Origin: Clostridium sp.
GTDB lineage: Bacteria; Bacillota; Dethiobacteria; Dethiobacterales; Dethiobacteraceae
Direction: 5' to 3'
Assembly: GCA_018335695.1 (NCBI GenBank)
Contig: JAGXRV010000058.1
Location: 1-38,172, forward strand
Length of the DNA: 38,172 nt
Positions 21,312 to 30,099 of the stretch are shown here, in pieces. Each line of letters starts with the position of its first letter. The stretch's first letter is position 1. Both the position numbers and the translations under genes were made by a program. The notes beneath the pieces were generated by a model. It was not told the origin of the DNA. It made no database searches and saw nothing but the letters and a program-made list of their open reading frames with translations.

Positions 21312-22481
21312 TTATCTGCCAAAGCGGAGCCAGTGCCCGACAAAACGGCGGAAGAAGGTGATAATACTAGCTCGTTGCACATCAGCTGCAGGCACTAACG
21401 CTACCCGCCCCAACTCTTCTCCTGCCGCCGACTTAACTAGCAAAGTACCGATTTGAGTTGAAGTCTCCAAAGGAGCAGTCAAACGCTCGGGGATTATAAT
21501 TTCATGGATCACTTGCTCCTTCGTTCCCTTTTTGACCAGCAAAGAGTATCTTTCTTTAGCTACAAAATCAATTTCTTCGACTGAACCTTTATCTACCTTG
21601 ACACGACCAAGCACTTCACCTTTCTCTGCTACCGGCAGGCTCCGCCAGTTGGCAAAACCATAATCGAGCAGCGTCCTGGCTTCAGCAAAAAGAGCCGGCC
21701 GCCCGGGAGCCCCGAGAATAACCGCCAGAAAGCGAGTGCCGTCTCTGACAGCCGTGGCTGAAATGCAATTGGCTGCTTCCCGGGTGAAGCCTGTTTTTAG
21801 ACCGTCCCCGCCTTCGTAGAAACGTATTATTTGATTGGAATTGCTAAGGTAAACACCTTCCCTTTTTTTTATCTTTCCTTGCAAAAACTCTTCGTCATAC
21901 CAGATTGTAATCCATTCGTGAATTTTAGGATGACTAAGCAGCTCCAAGGACATTAAAGAAATATCAAAGGCAGTAGTATAGTGGTTCTCATCATGCAGTC
22001 CGTGTGGATTGACAAAATTTGTATTTGTCATGCCTAACTCCTGAGCCTTTTTGTTCATCTGTTCCACAAAAACTTCAGCTGAACCGGCGAGAAACTCCGC
22101 CATGGCCATGGAGGCGTCATTAGCTGAGCCGACACCGATGCCAATCATCATTTCTGCAAAAGTGATTCGATCGCCGGGGGCAAGAAAAATCTGTGAACCA
22201 CCCAGTCCTGCAGCTCTTTCACTTACGGGAATCATCTCATCCGCCTTAACTTTACCCTCTTCCAAAGCCTCCATGGCGAGTAACATTGTCATGATTTTAG
22301 TCACACTGGCAGGATAAAGTTTTTCGTGAATATTATTCTCATAGAGAATTTTTCCGCTGTTTGTGTCGATCAAGAGTTGCGCTTTAGAGGCAAAGTTAAA
22401 ATCCTGGGCAAGAGTATGTGACGCTGCAAATAACACAATCATAAAACTAAGCAAAAACATCAAAAGCATTTTCTTTCGCAT
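21312..22481 (-). CDS. dacF: D-alanyl-D-alanine carboxypeptidase DacF
   Basis: A sporulation PBP of peptidase family S11 that trims peptidoglycan in the forespore. From the ATG at 22481 (AAGGAGGA upstream; an in-frame ATG at 22529 gives an unlikely polar extension), a signal peptide of about 25 residues ends near TLAQDF. Catalytic motifs: SxxK as S59-V-T-K62 in PASVTKIM, SxN in GSANDAS and KTG in GLKTGFT. The C-terminal beta domain and amphipathic tail (FFRRFVGHWLRFG) are present. In Bacillus dacF directly precedes spoIIAA; the same order holds here but is split by the repeat array. No clear sigma-F/G promoter was seen before it. Confidence 0.94.
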   Translation of the reverse strand: MRKKMLLMFLLSFMIVLFAASHTLAQDFNFASKAQLLIDTNSGKILYENNIHEKLYPASVTKIMTMLLAMEALEEGKVKADEMIPVSERAAGLGGSQIFLAPGDRITFAEMMIGIGVGSANDASMAMAEFLAGSAEVFVEQMNKKAQELGMTNTNFVNPHGLHDENHYTTAFDISLMSLELLSHPKIHEWITIWYDEEFLQGKIKKREGVYLSNSNQIIRFYEGGDGLKTGFTREAANCISATAVRDGTRFLAVILGAPGRPALFAEARTLLDYGFANWRSLPVAEKGEVLGRVKVDKGSVEEIDFVAKERYSLLVKKGTKEQVIHEIIIPERLTAPLETSTQIGTLLVKSAAGEELGRVALVPAADVQRASIITFFRRFVGHWLRFGR

Positions 22482-22527
22482 TAATTTTCCTCCTTCTTGA
22501 GGTTTGATATTTCTATCTTCCGGCAAC

Positions 22528-22556
22528 AAAAAAAAAATATACCGCCCGCAGGCGGC
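22528..22556 (-). terminator. Rho-independent terminator after pdp
   Basis: CCGCC (22542-22546) pairs with GGCGG (22551-22555); the minus strand continues TATATTTTTTTTTT. It separates deoB-pdp from dacF. Confidence 0.8.
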
Positions 22557-22579
22557 AACTATTATTATATTTTATGTAA

Positions 22580-23884
22580 TTATTTAACGCGGCCAAGAAT
22601 AAGCGGGCAGCTTTCCTTCGGGGCGTCGCCAATCAAATAGGCAGCAACTAATTTTTCCTGGGCAATGGCAAGCTTGTCTGCTGAACTTGTGAAAAGTTCA
22701 GCTAAAATGTCGCCCTTCTCTAAAGAATCACCGATTTTCTTGTGCAGATAAATCCCGGCAGTCAAATCTATAGAATCGCCTTTTCTTTCGCGGCCGGCAC
22801 CTAGATGCACCGCGGCAAGACCCACTCTCCTGGCATCAAGACCTGCCACCACCCCTTTTTGAGTGCTGCGAAGCACGGCTGTGAACGCGGGAGAACCTAA
22901 TTTTTGCGGCTCTGCCAACACGGAGGTATCGCCTCCTTGGGCTGCAATAAAACGACGAAACATAGCTAATGCTGCACCGTTAGAGAGCGAAGCGGACAAT
23001 TTTTCCCTCGCTTCGTGCAATTCATGTGCCAAACCGCATGCCACTAACAGTTCTGCGCCCAGTTCAATCGACAGCATCGTCAAATCACTAGGACCTTCTC
23101 CTTTTAACGCAGCAATAGCTTCCAGCACTTCCAAATGATTTCCCACCGCAGAACCTAACGGTTGATCCATTGCAGTAATTAGCGCTACCGTTTTTCTGCC
23201 TAAAGCATTACCGATGGCAACCATTTCCTCTGCCAACTTGCGAGCCAACTGCTCGTCACGCATAAAAGCGCCGCTGCCTGCTTTCACATCAAGAATAATG
23301 TACTTAGCTCCCGCAGCTATTTTCTTGCTCATTACTGATGAGGCAATCAACGGAATACTGTCCACAGTAGCCGTAACGTCACGCAAAGCATAAAGCATAC
23401 CGTCTGCCGGCGTCATCTCCGCTGACTGTCCCGTGATAGCAAAGCCCAAGGATCGCACCTGCTCTAAAAATTGAGAACGGCTCATCTCAGTGCGAAAGCC
23501 TGGAATACAGGAAAGTTTATCAATCGTCCCGCCGGTGTGGCCAAGACCACGACCAGACATTTTTGCCACAGTGACGCCGCAGGCTACAAGCATTGGCAAT
23601 AAAATCAAAGTCGTTTTATCGCCAACACCGCCTGTAGAATGCTTGTCGGCAACCGGCCTGCCCAAAAAGGAAAAATCTAAGGTTTCCCCGGAATTAACGA
23701 TTGCCTCTGTGAGAGCAATCGTTTCCACACTATCCATCCCTTGAAAATAGATAGCCATCAGAAAAGCGGCCGCCTGGTAATCAGGAATAAAACCATTTTG
23801 ATAATTTTTCATAAAAAAATTAATTTCAGCAGGCGCGAGAACTTTCCCGTCCCGCTTTTTCTCAATAATAGTCAGTATATTCAC
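22580..23884 (-). CDS. pdp: Pyrimidine-nucleoside phosphorylase
   Basis: Cleaves uridine or thymidine with phosphate to free base and (deoxy)ribose-1-phosphate, the substrate of DeoB upstream. It is 434 aa, the usual length. The phosphate-binding region has KHSTGGVGDKTTLILLP and the thymidine phosphorylase signature MSGRGLGHTGGTIDKL; the metal-site region includes DVKAGSGAFM. The GTG start overlaps the deoB stop as GTGA, so the two are coupled. In Bacillus this position holds the purine enzyme pupG, so here the pyrimidine enzyme replaces it. A terminator follows. Confidence 0.96.
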   Translation of the reverse strand: MNILTIIEKKRDGKVLAPAEINFFMKNYQNGFIPDYQAAAFLMAIYFQGMDSVETIALTEAIVNSGETLDFSFLGRPVADKHSTGGVGDKTTLILLPMLVACGVTVAKMSGRGLGHTGGTIDKLSCIPGFRTEMSRSQFLEQVRSLGFAITGQSAEMTPADGMLYALRDVTATVDSIPLIASSVMSKKIAAGAKYIILDVKAGSGAFMRDEQLARKLAEEMVAIGNALGRKTVALITAMDQPLGSAVGNHLEVLEAIAALKGEGPSDLTMLSIELGAELLVACGLAHELHEAREKLSASLSNGAALAMFRRFIAAQGGDTSVLAEPQKLGSPAFTAVLRSTQKGVVAGLDARRVGLAAVHLGAGRERKGDSIDLTAGIYLHKKIGDSLEKGDILAELFTSSADKLAIAQEKLVAAYLIGDAPKESCPLILGRVK

Positions 23885-25062
23885 TTGTCAACCAGCCCCA
23901 ACTCAGCAGTAAAATCTTTGCCGGCCTCCAGCGGCGGCAGCCCCAGCAGCGCAGCCACCGTGGCGCCCAAATCGGCAAACGTCTGACGGATTCCCAGATT
24001 TGCGGGACGCACTTTAGGGCCGTAAGCAAGTAACGGCACATATTCCCGCGTATGGTCGGTATGCGGAAAAATTGGGTCGCAACCATGGTCAGAAACCACA
24101 AAAAGGATATCGCTCTCCTGCAATTTAGCAAGAATATTCCCAAGCAAAAAATCAAACTGTTCCAAAGCGCGGGCATAACCCAAAGCATCATTTCGATGGC
24201 CATAAAGCATATCAAAATCGACCAGATTAGCAAAAATCAGCCCTTGCGGGAAGCGATCCATGGCTTCCGAAATCTTTGCCATCCCCTCATCATTGCTTTT
24301 ACTATGATAAGAAAAAGCAATGCCGCGCCCTGCAAAAATATCGTCAATTTTGCCTATACCGACTACCGGGAAAGCGTTCGCAGTCAGGATATCAAGGAGC
24401 GTCGGCCGCGGCGGAAGCAAAGAATAATCCTTGCGGTTTGTGGTTCGCCGGAAATCACCTGCTTGGCCCGTAAACGGGCGGGCAATTACGCGACCAACCG
24501 CATGTTCCTCACGCAGCAGGCTTCTCGCTGCCGCAGACCATTCATAAAGAAGCTCCAGCGGAACAATATCTTCATGAGCCGCAATCTGAAACACGCTGTC
24601 GGCAGAGGTATAAATAATCGGATAGCCTGTCCTAAGATGCTCTTCTCCAAGCTGCTGAATAATTTCTGTGCCTGACGCTTTTACGTTGCCCAAAACTTTG
24701 CGGCCGATAGCAGCCTCAAACGGTTCAATCACCTCCGGCGGAAAACCTTCCTCAAATACCGGAAACGGCTTATCCAAGATAATCCCCGTCATTTCCCAGT
24801 GTCCGGTAGTAGTATCTTTTCCCTTGGAAAGCTCGGCCATTTTCCCATAGGCAGCAACCGGCTGGGCAGTACATGCTACACCTGATACCTCTGTCAGACA
24901 GCCCAGCCCAAAAGATTCCAATAGAGGAAGGCGCAGGCCGCCCACCGCTTTTGCAGTGTTAGCTAATGTGTTGCTGCCGGCATCACCATAAAATGAGGCG
25001 TCGGGGAGTTCCCCCACGCCTAGACCGTCAAGCACTATTATTAAAACTCTACTAATCTTCAC
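23881..25062 (-). CDS. deoB: Phosphopentomutase
   Basis: Interconverts (deoxy)ribose-1-phosphate and -5-phosphate in nucleoside salvage. It is 393 aa, an alkaline-phosphatase-superfamily enzyme with two Mn sites. Metal and phospho-acceptor motifs: VLDGLGVGELPDA near the start, GKDTTTGHWEM with the acceptor Thr, and VSDHGCDPIFPHTDHTREYVP near the end. It sits 18 bp after xerD and overlaps pdp by 4 bp. The order xerD-deoB-nucleoside phosphorylase-dacF-spoIIA matches Bacillus. Confidence 0.97.
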   Translation of the reverse strand: MKISRVLIIVLDGLGVGELPDASFYGDAGSNTLANTAKAVGGLRLPLLESFGLGCLTEVSGVACTAQPVAAYGKMAELSKGKDTTTGHWEMTGIILDKPFPVFEEGFPPEVIEPFEAAIGRKVLGNVKASGTEIIQQLGEEHLRTGYPIIYTSADSVFQIAAHEDIVPLELLYEWSAAARSLLREEHAVGRVIARPFTGQAGDFRRTTNRKDYSLLPPRPTLLDILTANAFPVVGIGKIDDIFAGRGIAFSYHSKSNDEGMAKISEAMDRFPQGLIFANLVDFDMLYGHRNDALGYARALEQFDFLLGNILAKLQESDILFVVSDHGCDPIFPHTDHTREYVPLLAYGPKVRPANLGIRQTFADLGATVAALLGLPPLEAGKDFTAELGLVDK

Positions 25063-25080
25063 GTCTGCCTCCTAGCCTCA

Positions 25081-25968
25081 TTAGGCACGCGGATGCGTTT
25101 TTTCATAAACATCGCGTAGTTTTCTTCTTGTTACTTGCGTGTAAATTTGCGTGGTCGAAATATCTGCATGCCCTAGCATCTCTTGCACAGAACGCAAATC
25201 GGCGCCATTCTCCAACAGGTGGGTTGCAAATGAGTGACGCATAGTATGCGGCGTAATATCTTTACTGATACCGGCAGTGCGGGCATATTGCTTTAAAATT
25301 TTCCAAAAACCCTGCCGGGTTAATCTTTTTCCGTGCTGATTAACAAATAACGCCTCTTCACCTTTTTGGCGCACCAGCTTCGGCCGCCCCTCTGTCAAGT
25401 AACGATCCACATTGCGGACAGCCACCGAACCAAGGGGAATGATCCGTTCCTTAGAACCTTTGCCCAGACAGCGAATAAAACCTGCCTCTAAATTAATATC
25501 GCCCGTGTCAAGAGAAATCAGTTCCGATACCCGGATGCCGGTAGCATAAATCACTTCCAGCATCGCCTTATCTCTGACTCCTGTTACATGCAGTTGATCC
25601 GGCTGCTCCAATAATAAGTCCATTTCCTGCAGAGAAAGTACCCGGGGAAGTTTCTTAGCTATTTTAGGAGACTCCAGGTCGGAGGCCGGGTTTTCCACAA
25701 TCATTTTTTCCTGAAAGAGATAGTTATAAAATGAGCGAATAGAAGACAAGTTGCGAGAAAGGGTTGTGGTGGCTTTGCCGCTCTGTTTCAAACTCAACAA
25801 ATAACCGACAATATTGCCGCGTGAACTGTCTTCCATTGCGGTTATGCCGGATTGCTGCAGATAACTTAAATATCCGGATAGATCACGTCTGTAAGATTCT
25901 AGTGTGTTTTTTGCCAAACCTTTTTCAACTGAAACGTAGTAGATATAATCCTTCAGCGTCCTATCCAT
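25081..25968 (-). CDS. xerD: Tyrosine recombinase XerD
   Basis: Resolves chromosome dimers at dif together with XerC. It is 295 aa from the ATG at 25968, fixed by AAGGAGAG seven bases upstream; a longer frame to 26025 has no ribosome site. A SAM-like core-binding domain (1-90) is followed by the catalytic domain with all residues present: R146 in GIRVSEL, K170 in GKGSKER, H241-xx-R244 in HTMRHSFATH, H267 in LGHADIS, and Tyr276. The neighbours (DUF4227, deoB, pdp, dacF) and the 295-aa length favour XerD over a mobile-element integrase. Confidence 0.95.
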   Translation of the reverse strand: MDRTLKDYIYYVSVEKGLAKNTLESYRRDLSGYLSYLQQSGITAMEDSSRGNIVGYLLSLKQSGKATTTLSRNLSSIRSFYNYLFQEKMIVENPASDLESPKIAKKLPRVLSLQEMDLLLEQPDQLHVTGVRDKAMLEVIYATGIRVSELISLDTGDINLEAGFIRCLGKGSKERIIPLGSVAVRNVDRYLTEGRPKLVRQKGEEALFVNQHGKRLTRQGFWKILKQYARTAGISKDITPHTMRHSFATHLLENGADLRSVQEMLGHADISTTQIYTQVTRRKLRDVYEKTHPRA

Positions 25969-26049
25969 ACAAGCTCTCCTTTTTTCCGTACCGGCAAACT
26001 TTTTACTTGATTCCACATCTAGCAAAAAAATCCTTTTATCCCATGAAAA

Positions 26050-26292
26050 TCATATCCCATTTTGATAAAATTCATGTAAGATTGCTAAAAATTTAAAAAG
26101 CTCCCCCTGTTCCTCGGCGCAATTGTCTGCTCCAACCAAAACTTTCAGTGCTGCTCCGCGCGGCTCGCCAAACTGCACAAATTGAGGATTTAGTGCCATA
26201 ATGAGATAATATTGGATCAACGGCAAAACAAGCACCATAGTTAGCATAAAAATTAACAGTCGGTAAACCCGCCTTCTAAGCAACAAAATCAT
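26050..26292 (-). CDS. DUF4227-like small membrane protein (YqzK-like)
   Basis: 80 aa. One N-terminal transmembrane helix (LLIFMLTMVLVLPLIQYYLI) is preceded by RRRVYR, so the C-terminal half is probably outside. It then carries FGEPRGAALKVL, the short conserved stretch of DUF4227 proteins as I remember them. Bacillus yqzK (DUF4227) lies directly upstream of xerD, exactly as here, which supports the call more than sequence alone. The function is unknown. It is about 80 bp before xerD and 84 bp after ald. Confidence 0.65.
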   Translation of the reverse strand: MILLLRRRVYRLLIFMLTMVLVLPLIQYYLIMALNPQFVQFGEPRGAALKVLVGADNCAEEQGELFKFLAILHEFYQNGI

Positions 26293-26375
26293 GACTAATC
26301 CCCCTCACCATCAGCATATGGAAGAAGCCAAATTTTAGAACTTACCCGGCAAATCCACCACAAACATCGTCTGCT

Positions 26376-27491
26376 TTAAATGCAGGAGGATAATGGAGTA
26401 TATGCTTGACCAAGAGCTTGCGCCACATCCGGATGGGTATAGTAGCCGCCAACTAAATTCGCTCCTGCTGACAGTACGGGATTTTCAGCAAAAGCTTGTT
26501 TGTAACCCTTGTTGGCCAACTGCAGGAGATAGGGGAATGTAACATTGGTGAGCGCAAAAGTTGACGTACGGGGAACTGCGCCCGGCATATTAGGCACAGC
26601 ATAATGTAATACGCCGTGTTTTAGATAAGCAGGACTGCTGTGGGTAGTAATCCGGTCAATAGTTTCAATGATTCCGCCTTGGTCAATTGCCACGTCGATG
26701 ATTACAGCGCCGGCTTTCATAGTTTTCACCATCTCTTCACTCACCAGCCGCGGTGCTTTCGCTCCGGGTATTAAAACAGCTCCCACCAGTAAATCAGCAT
26801 GCTGAACTGCTTTGGCAATATTGTAACTGTTTGACATGGTAGTAATAACCCGACCGGCAAATAAATCATAAACCATCCTCATTCTTTGCACGTTCAGATC
26901 CAGCATTGTGACTTGAGCACCCACCCCTAATGCAATTCGGGCTGCGTTTTGACCTACTGTGCCGGCACCGATAATTACTACATCAGCGGGGGGAACCCCC
27001 GGCACACCGCCAAGCAACACACCCCGTCCGCCGAATGTCTTTTCCAGCAGCCTGGCACCGACTTGAATAGACATTTTGCCCGCAATCTCACTCATAGGCT
27101 CGAGCAAAGGCAAAGAATGATCTGTTTGCTGGATGGTTTCATACGCTACAGCCACCGCTTTTTTATCAGCAAGCGCAGCCGCTAATTCAGGCACCGCGGC
27201 AAGATGTAGAAAAGTAAAAATAATTTGCTCTTCCCGAATCAACCCATATTCCGAAGGCAGAGGTTCTTTTACTTTAACAATCAGCTCGGCCTGTTCCCAG
27301 ACTGCTTGTCCGTCAGCCATCAGCTCTGCGCCTGCCTGTACATATGCCTTGTCCAAAAAACCGGCTCCGCTGCCGGCATTTCTTTCAACCAAGACGCGAT
27401 GCCCGGCAGTGACAAGCATCTCTACGCCGGATGGCACTACTGAGACACGCATTTCGTCCATTTTTATTTCTTTTGGCACACCGATTATCAT
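26376..27491 (-). CDS. ald: Alanine dehydrogenase
   Basis: Reversible NAD-dependent deamination of L-alanine to pyruvate and ammonia; important in Bacillus sporulation and alanine-triggered germination. It is 371 aa, the standard length. It opens with IIGVPKEIKMDEMRVS, has the substrate-site KVKEPLPSEY and FTFLHLAA, the Rossmann motif IGAGTVGQNAARIALG, and ends its core with DVAIDQGGIIET and NMPGAVPRTST. The start ATG follows AAGGTGATTGA. It sits 34 bp after spoIIM on the same strand and may be read through from it. Confidence 0.97.
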   Translation of the reverse strand: MIIGVPKEIKMDEMRVSVVPSGVEMLVTAGHRVLVERNAGSGAGFLDKAYVQAGAELMADGQAVWEQAELIVKVKEPLPSEYGLIREEQIIFTFLHLAAVPELAAALADKKAVAVAYETIQQTDHSLPLLEPMSEIAGKMSIQVGARLLEKTFGGRGVLLGGVPGVPPADVVIIGAGTVGQNAARIALGVGAQVTMLDLNVQRMRMVYDLFAGRVITTMSNSYNIAKAVQHADLLVGAVLIPGAKAPRLVSEEMVKTMKAGAVIIDVAIDQGGIIETIDRITTHSSPAYLKHGVLHYAVPNMPGAVPRTSTFALTNVTFPYLLQLANKGYKQAFAENPVLSAGANLVGGYYTHPDVAQALGQAYTPLSSCI

Positions 27492-27525
27492 TCAATCACC
27501 TTCTTCACTAACATCTTTTGATTAA

Positions 27526-28158
27526 TTAAAGCAATGATACTACTGCTTTCATAAATACAGGTGTAATCATGGCTTCCACCAAACTGCCGATGATAAATGC
27601 CAGAGCTACTAAAGACAGAGCCATTGTATACTGAAAAAAATATGGACCTAAGGGAATTTGCTTTCTTGTCATGCGTCGCCGCAACAGCAGCAATGAAAAT
27701 GAAACCGACAAAACTCCCGCCACAACAGTAAGCGGCACAAAAAGGAGATTTTGCGGCAAAACGGCACCCACCGCAAACAAGATTCCCTGCACAGTATTTT
27801 GTTCTGCCATAAACCCCACCGTAAATCCGATGGTAAATCCACGGTAAAGAACAGCGCCTAAAGCAAAGACAAAGCCAAAAAACACTGCTCCACACAACCA
27901 GAGAAGCAAGACATATTTACCGTTCTGCAACACGGAACGCTGCAAAATCAATGACTGGCTCATAGGTTGCTCCTCCGCGAGATATTCAACAAAACCGTAA
28001 AAATATTCATTTAGCTCCCTGCTCTGTCCTTCATCCAGCAGACGAACGGAGAGCGCACCGGCCACCACTCCAAGGGTAAAAATAAGTATAACCAACATGT
28101 ACAAAAACCATTGAGACCTGATATGTTCGGCAAATAATTCCTGCAGGTTTCGCAGCAC
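27526..28158 (-). CDS. spoIIM: Stage II sporulation protein M
   Basis: A membrane part of the SpoIID-SpoIIM-SpoIIP machine that drives engulfment of the forespore. It is about 210 aa with five or six hydrophobic helices: WFLYMLVILIFTLGVVAGAL at the start, then the family loop region with FGFVFALGAVLYRGFTIGFT and LPQNLLFVPL. The GTG at 28158 is chosen because GGGGAGG lies six bases upstream; a longer frame from GTG 28185 has no ribosome site. It follows nudF by about 60 bp and precedes ald by 34 bp. Confidence 0.93.
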   Translation of the reverse strand: MLRNLQELFAEHIRSQWFLYMLVILIFTLGVVAGALSVRLLDEGQSRELNEYFYGFVEYLAEEQPMSQSLILQRSVLQNGKYVLLLWLCGAVFFGFVFALGAVLYRGFTIGFTVGFMAEQNTVQGILFAVGAVLPQNLLFVPLTVVAGVLSVSFSLLLLRRRMTRKQIPLGPYFFQYTMALSLVALAFIIGSLVEAMITPVFMKAVVSLL

Positions 28159-28215
28159 AAGCATCCTCCCCGTCCACTTTGGCACAGTGTATGCTTCAGT
28201 GCTGCCGTTTATGTC

Positions 28216-28743
28216 CTATAGCCCCAGGATATCTGCCGCCAAAAGCAAGGCAATTAAAGTTTTGCCGTCTTCAATCTTGCCCTGCCGAGCCATTGCCACC
28301 GCATCACGCAAAGGCAGGCGAAACGTTTCCAGCAACTCGTCAGGCGGCTTTTCCACCGACGCAGGGCTTAGTTCGGTAGCCAAGTAAATAAACAGCTTTT
28401 CAGAGGCAAAGCCGGGAGAAGTGTAGAAAAATGCGATGCGCCGCATTTTATCGGCCTTCATCCCTGTCTCTTCCATCAGCTCGCGCATGGCGCAAGTTTC
28501 AGCTTCCTCACCCGCGTCCAGTTTGCCGGCCGGTATTTCAAGCAGTTCCTTTTCTATAGCTTTGCGATATTGGCGGACAAAATAGGCTTCGCCTTCAGTT
28601 GTGACAGCAAGAATCGCCACCGCTCCTGGATGCTCCACCACCTCGCGTTTAACTTGCATCCCATTTTGCAATTCTACCTCATCCAGCCGCAGATTTATAA
28701 TTTTCCCGGCGTAAATCAGCTGCGAAGATACCGTTTTTTCCAT
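28216..28743 (-). CDS. nudF: ADP-ribose pyrophosphatase (Nudix)
   Basis: Hydrolyses ADP-ribose to AMP and ribose-5-phosphate. It is 175 aa with a perfect Nudix box, G-x5-E-x7-RE-L-x-EE-x-GM, starting at GKLDAGEE and ending RELMEETGM. The preceding VEHPGAVAILAV and FVRQYRKAIEKELLEIPAG are typical of the NudF/YqkG group. The start ATG has GGAGGAAGCAGG in front. It stands beside spoIIM, as often found in Firmicutes. Confidence 0.93.
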   Translation of the reverse strand: MEKTVSSQLIYAGKIINLRLDEVELQNGMQVKREVVEHPGAVAILAVTTEGEAYFVRQYRKAIEKELLEIPAGKLDAGEEAETCAMRELMEETGMKADKMRRIAFFYTSPGFASEKLFIYLATELSPASVEKPPDELLETFRLPLRDAVAMARQGKIEDGKTLIALLLAADILGL

Positions 28744-28763
28744 CCTGCTTCCTCCGATGCATA

Positions 28764-28790
28764 ATTTAAACGGACTTGAATATACCTATG
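28764..28790 (+). promoter_or_regulatory. Possible promoter of the small ORF
   Basis: TTTAAA (near 28765-28770) and TATGCT (near 28787-28792), about 16 bp apart, lie 50 bp upstream of the 41-codon ORF. Confidence 0.35.
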
Positions 28791-28842
28791 CTATAAAAAA
28801 GAAACATGCTGCGGTATTTATATTAACTAAGGAGGAAAATTA

Positions 28843-28968
28843 ATGCGGACCTTTAAACAAAGAAACTGCTTAATTTTCAGCGGAACCGTCCGGGAATTTC
28901 GTCTCTATCTAAGGACTCTTCCCGCAGGCATAACGCTTAGGGATTTTATTCTTGCAAACCTGCACTGA
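28843..28968 (+). CDS. Small ORF, 41 codons, strong ribosome site
   Basis: ATG at 28843 follows TAAGGAGGAAAATTA, one of the best Shine-Dalgarno sites in the window, and the frame runs 41 codons to TGA at 28966-28968. The product opens MRTFKQRNCLIFSGTVREF and closes with LRDFILANLH; it is basic (six Arg), has one Cys, and no membrane helix. It is divergent from nudF and its 3' end overlaps the convergent DUF3866 gene by 23 bp. I recognise no family. The ribosome site, the promoter-like region and the otherwise empty gap support a real gene. Confidence 0.6.
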   Translation: MRTFKQRNCLIFSGTVREFRLYLRTLPAGITLRDFILANLH

Positions 28969-30040
28969 CGCCGCTTAACAAAGCCGACAAATGGCGGGCA
29001 GCAGCAGCAACTGCCAGAAAAAAAGCGCTGTCCTCCTCCAACGAACGACCCATGGTTAAACAGAAGTGCTTGTTTTCTGCTAAGATTTTAAGAGAAAGTT
29101 CGTCGTAGTAGAAAACACTATGTTTGTCAGCCAAACCCGACTCATCTAGTTGTGCCGCAAGAAACTGCTGTTCTGCAGCAGCCAGCAGCGGTAACGGCAG
29201 ATGGACACTAACCAGCGTCGAAGTGGCTAAAGCGGTAAGCGTATGATGCGAAATCCCCCTATGCCTTTCACGGCAATCGGCAAAGCTGACTCGACACACC
29301 ATCACCGCCTGACCTTTAAGACAGGAAACGCGATTTAGATTGTCACCCGTTTCCAAACCGCTAAAACCATACTTGGTGCCCGTACCTGCAGCACCCGGTC
29401 CCATTGAAATAATTGCTGCGTCGGCATGCAACACATGGCGAGCGGCCAATAATCCACTGTATACATTAATCGCTTCCAAATCGCCGCCAAAGGAGTGACC
29501 TGTGGTAATAGTACCGCAGATTATTCCCTGCCGGCGCAGCTCAGAAAGCGAGCGGCTGAAAAAAGCCGGGAGAGCGCCGCCATCTGTCATCAGATAGGCA
29601 AGGCGAATCCCTGGCTTTTCCTCTTTTAGCAATAGAGCAAGCGGTGCCAACATACTATGTAATTCAGCCACAGCCACCGGCATGCCTGCGAGGGAAGCAG
29701 CCTGAGCCATAACCTGATGATATGGAGATTCTTCTTCCTCTACGGAAAGCACGCGCAGCTGCATTGGCGTGTAGCGCAATTTTAAAATGTGACCGACACC
29801 GTCAAGAGTCTGCTCCGGTTGTTTTAAATTCAACATTACAAAATGGTAACCGCCGCTGCCAAGACCCAGCTCAACTGCTGTAGTATTAACAATTACCCGA
29901 TCACCGGGAAACGCTTTTCCTGTCAGTGAAACGTAATTTAGCGCCTTACTCGTCTCGCCATCAATGGCGATAGAAAGTTCTTCACATTGGCTTCCTATAG
30001 AAGCCACACTTAGCACTGCTGCCAAACGGCGGCTAAACAT
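28946..30040 (-). CDS. DUF3866 family protein
   Basis: 364 aa, soluble. It opens MFSRRLAAVLSVASIGSQ and contains GDRVIVNTTAVELGLGSGGYHF, LAYLMTDGGALPAFFS, TITTGHSFGGDLEAINVYSGL and the glycine-rich ISMGPGAAGTGTKYGFSG, the conserved blocks I associate with DUF3866 of Firmicutes and Actinobacteria. The function is unknown. The gene sits after the GT4 gene (60 bp) with AAGGAG before its ATG, between an envelope cluster and nudF. Confidence 0.85.
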   Translation of the reverse strand: MFSRRLAAVLSVASIGSQCEELSIAIDGETSKALNYVSLTGKAFPGDRVIVNTTAVELGLGSGGYHFVMLNLKQPEQTLDGVGHILKLRYTPMQLRVLSVEEEESPYHQVMAQAASLAGMPVAVAELHSMLAPLALLLKEEKPGIRLAYLMTDGGALPAFFSRSLSELRRQGIICGTITTGHSFGGDLEAINVYSGLLAARHVLHADAAIISMGPGAAGTGTKYGFSGLETGDNLNRVSCLKGQAVMVCRVSFADCRERHRGISHHTLTALATSTLVSVHLPLPLLAAAEQQFLAAQLDESGLADKHSVFYYDELSLKILAENKHFCLTMGRSLEEDSAFFLAVAAAARHLSALLSGVSAGLQE

Positions 30041-30099
30041 TTCGCTTCTCCTTCCTCAGGCTTAATTCGGCAAATTAATTGCTATTCCTGCTAAAGATG

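Noticed and set aside
20444-21312. Several ORFs of 70-167 aa on both strands in the 20.4-21.3 kb region
   Set aside because: They arise from the 233-bp tandem repeat, are open in several frames at once, have low-complexity Pro/Arg/Gly composition and no ribosome sites.
23862-24233. 123-aa Trp/Cys-rich ORF inside deoB
   Set aside because: It is an alternative frame of deoB with improbable composition and no ribosome site.
25081-25968. Phage or integron integrase
   Set aside because: The 295-aa length, no phage neighbours and the conserved order with deoB, pdp and dacF identify chromosomal XerD.
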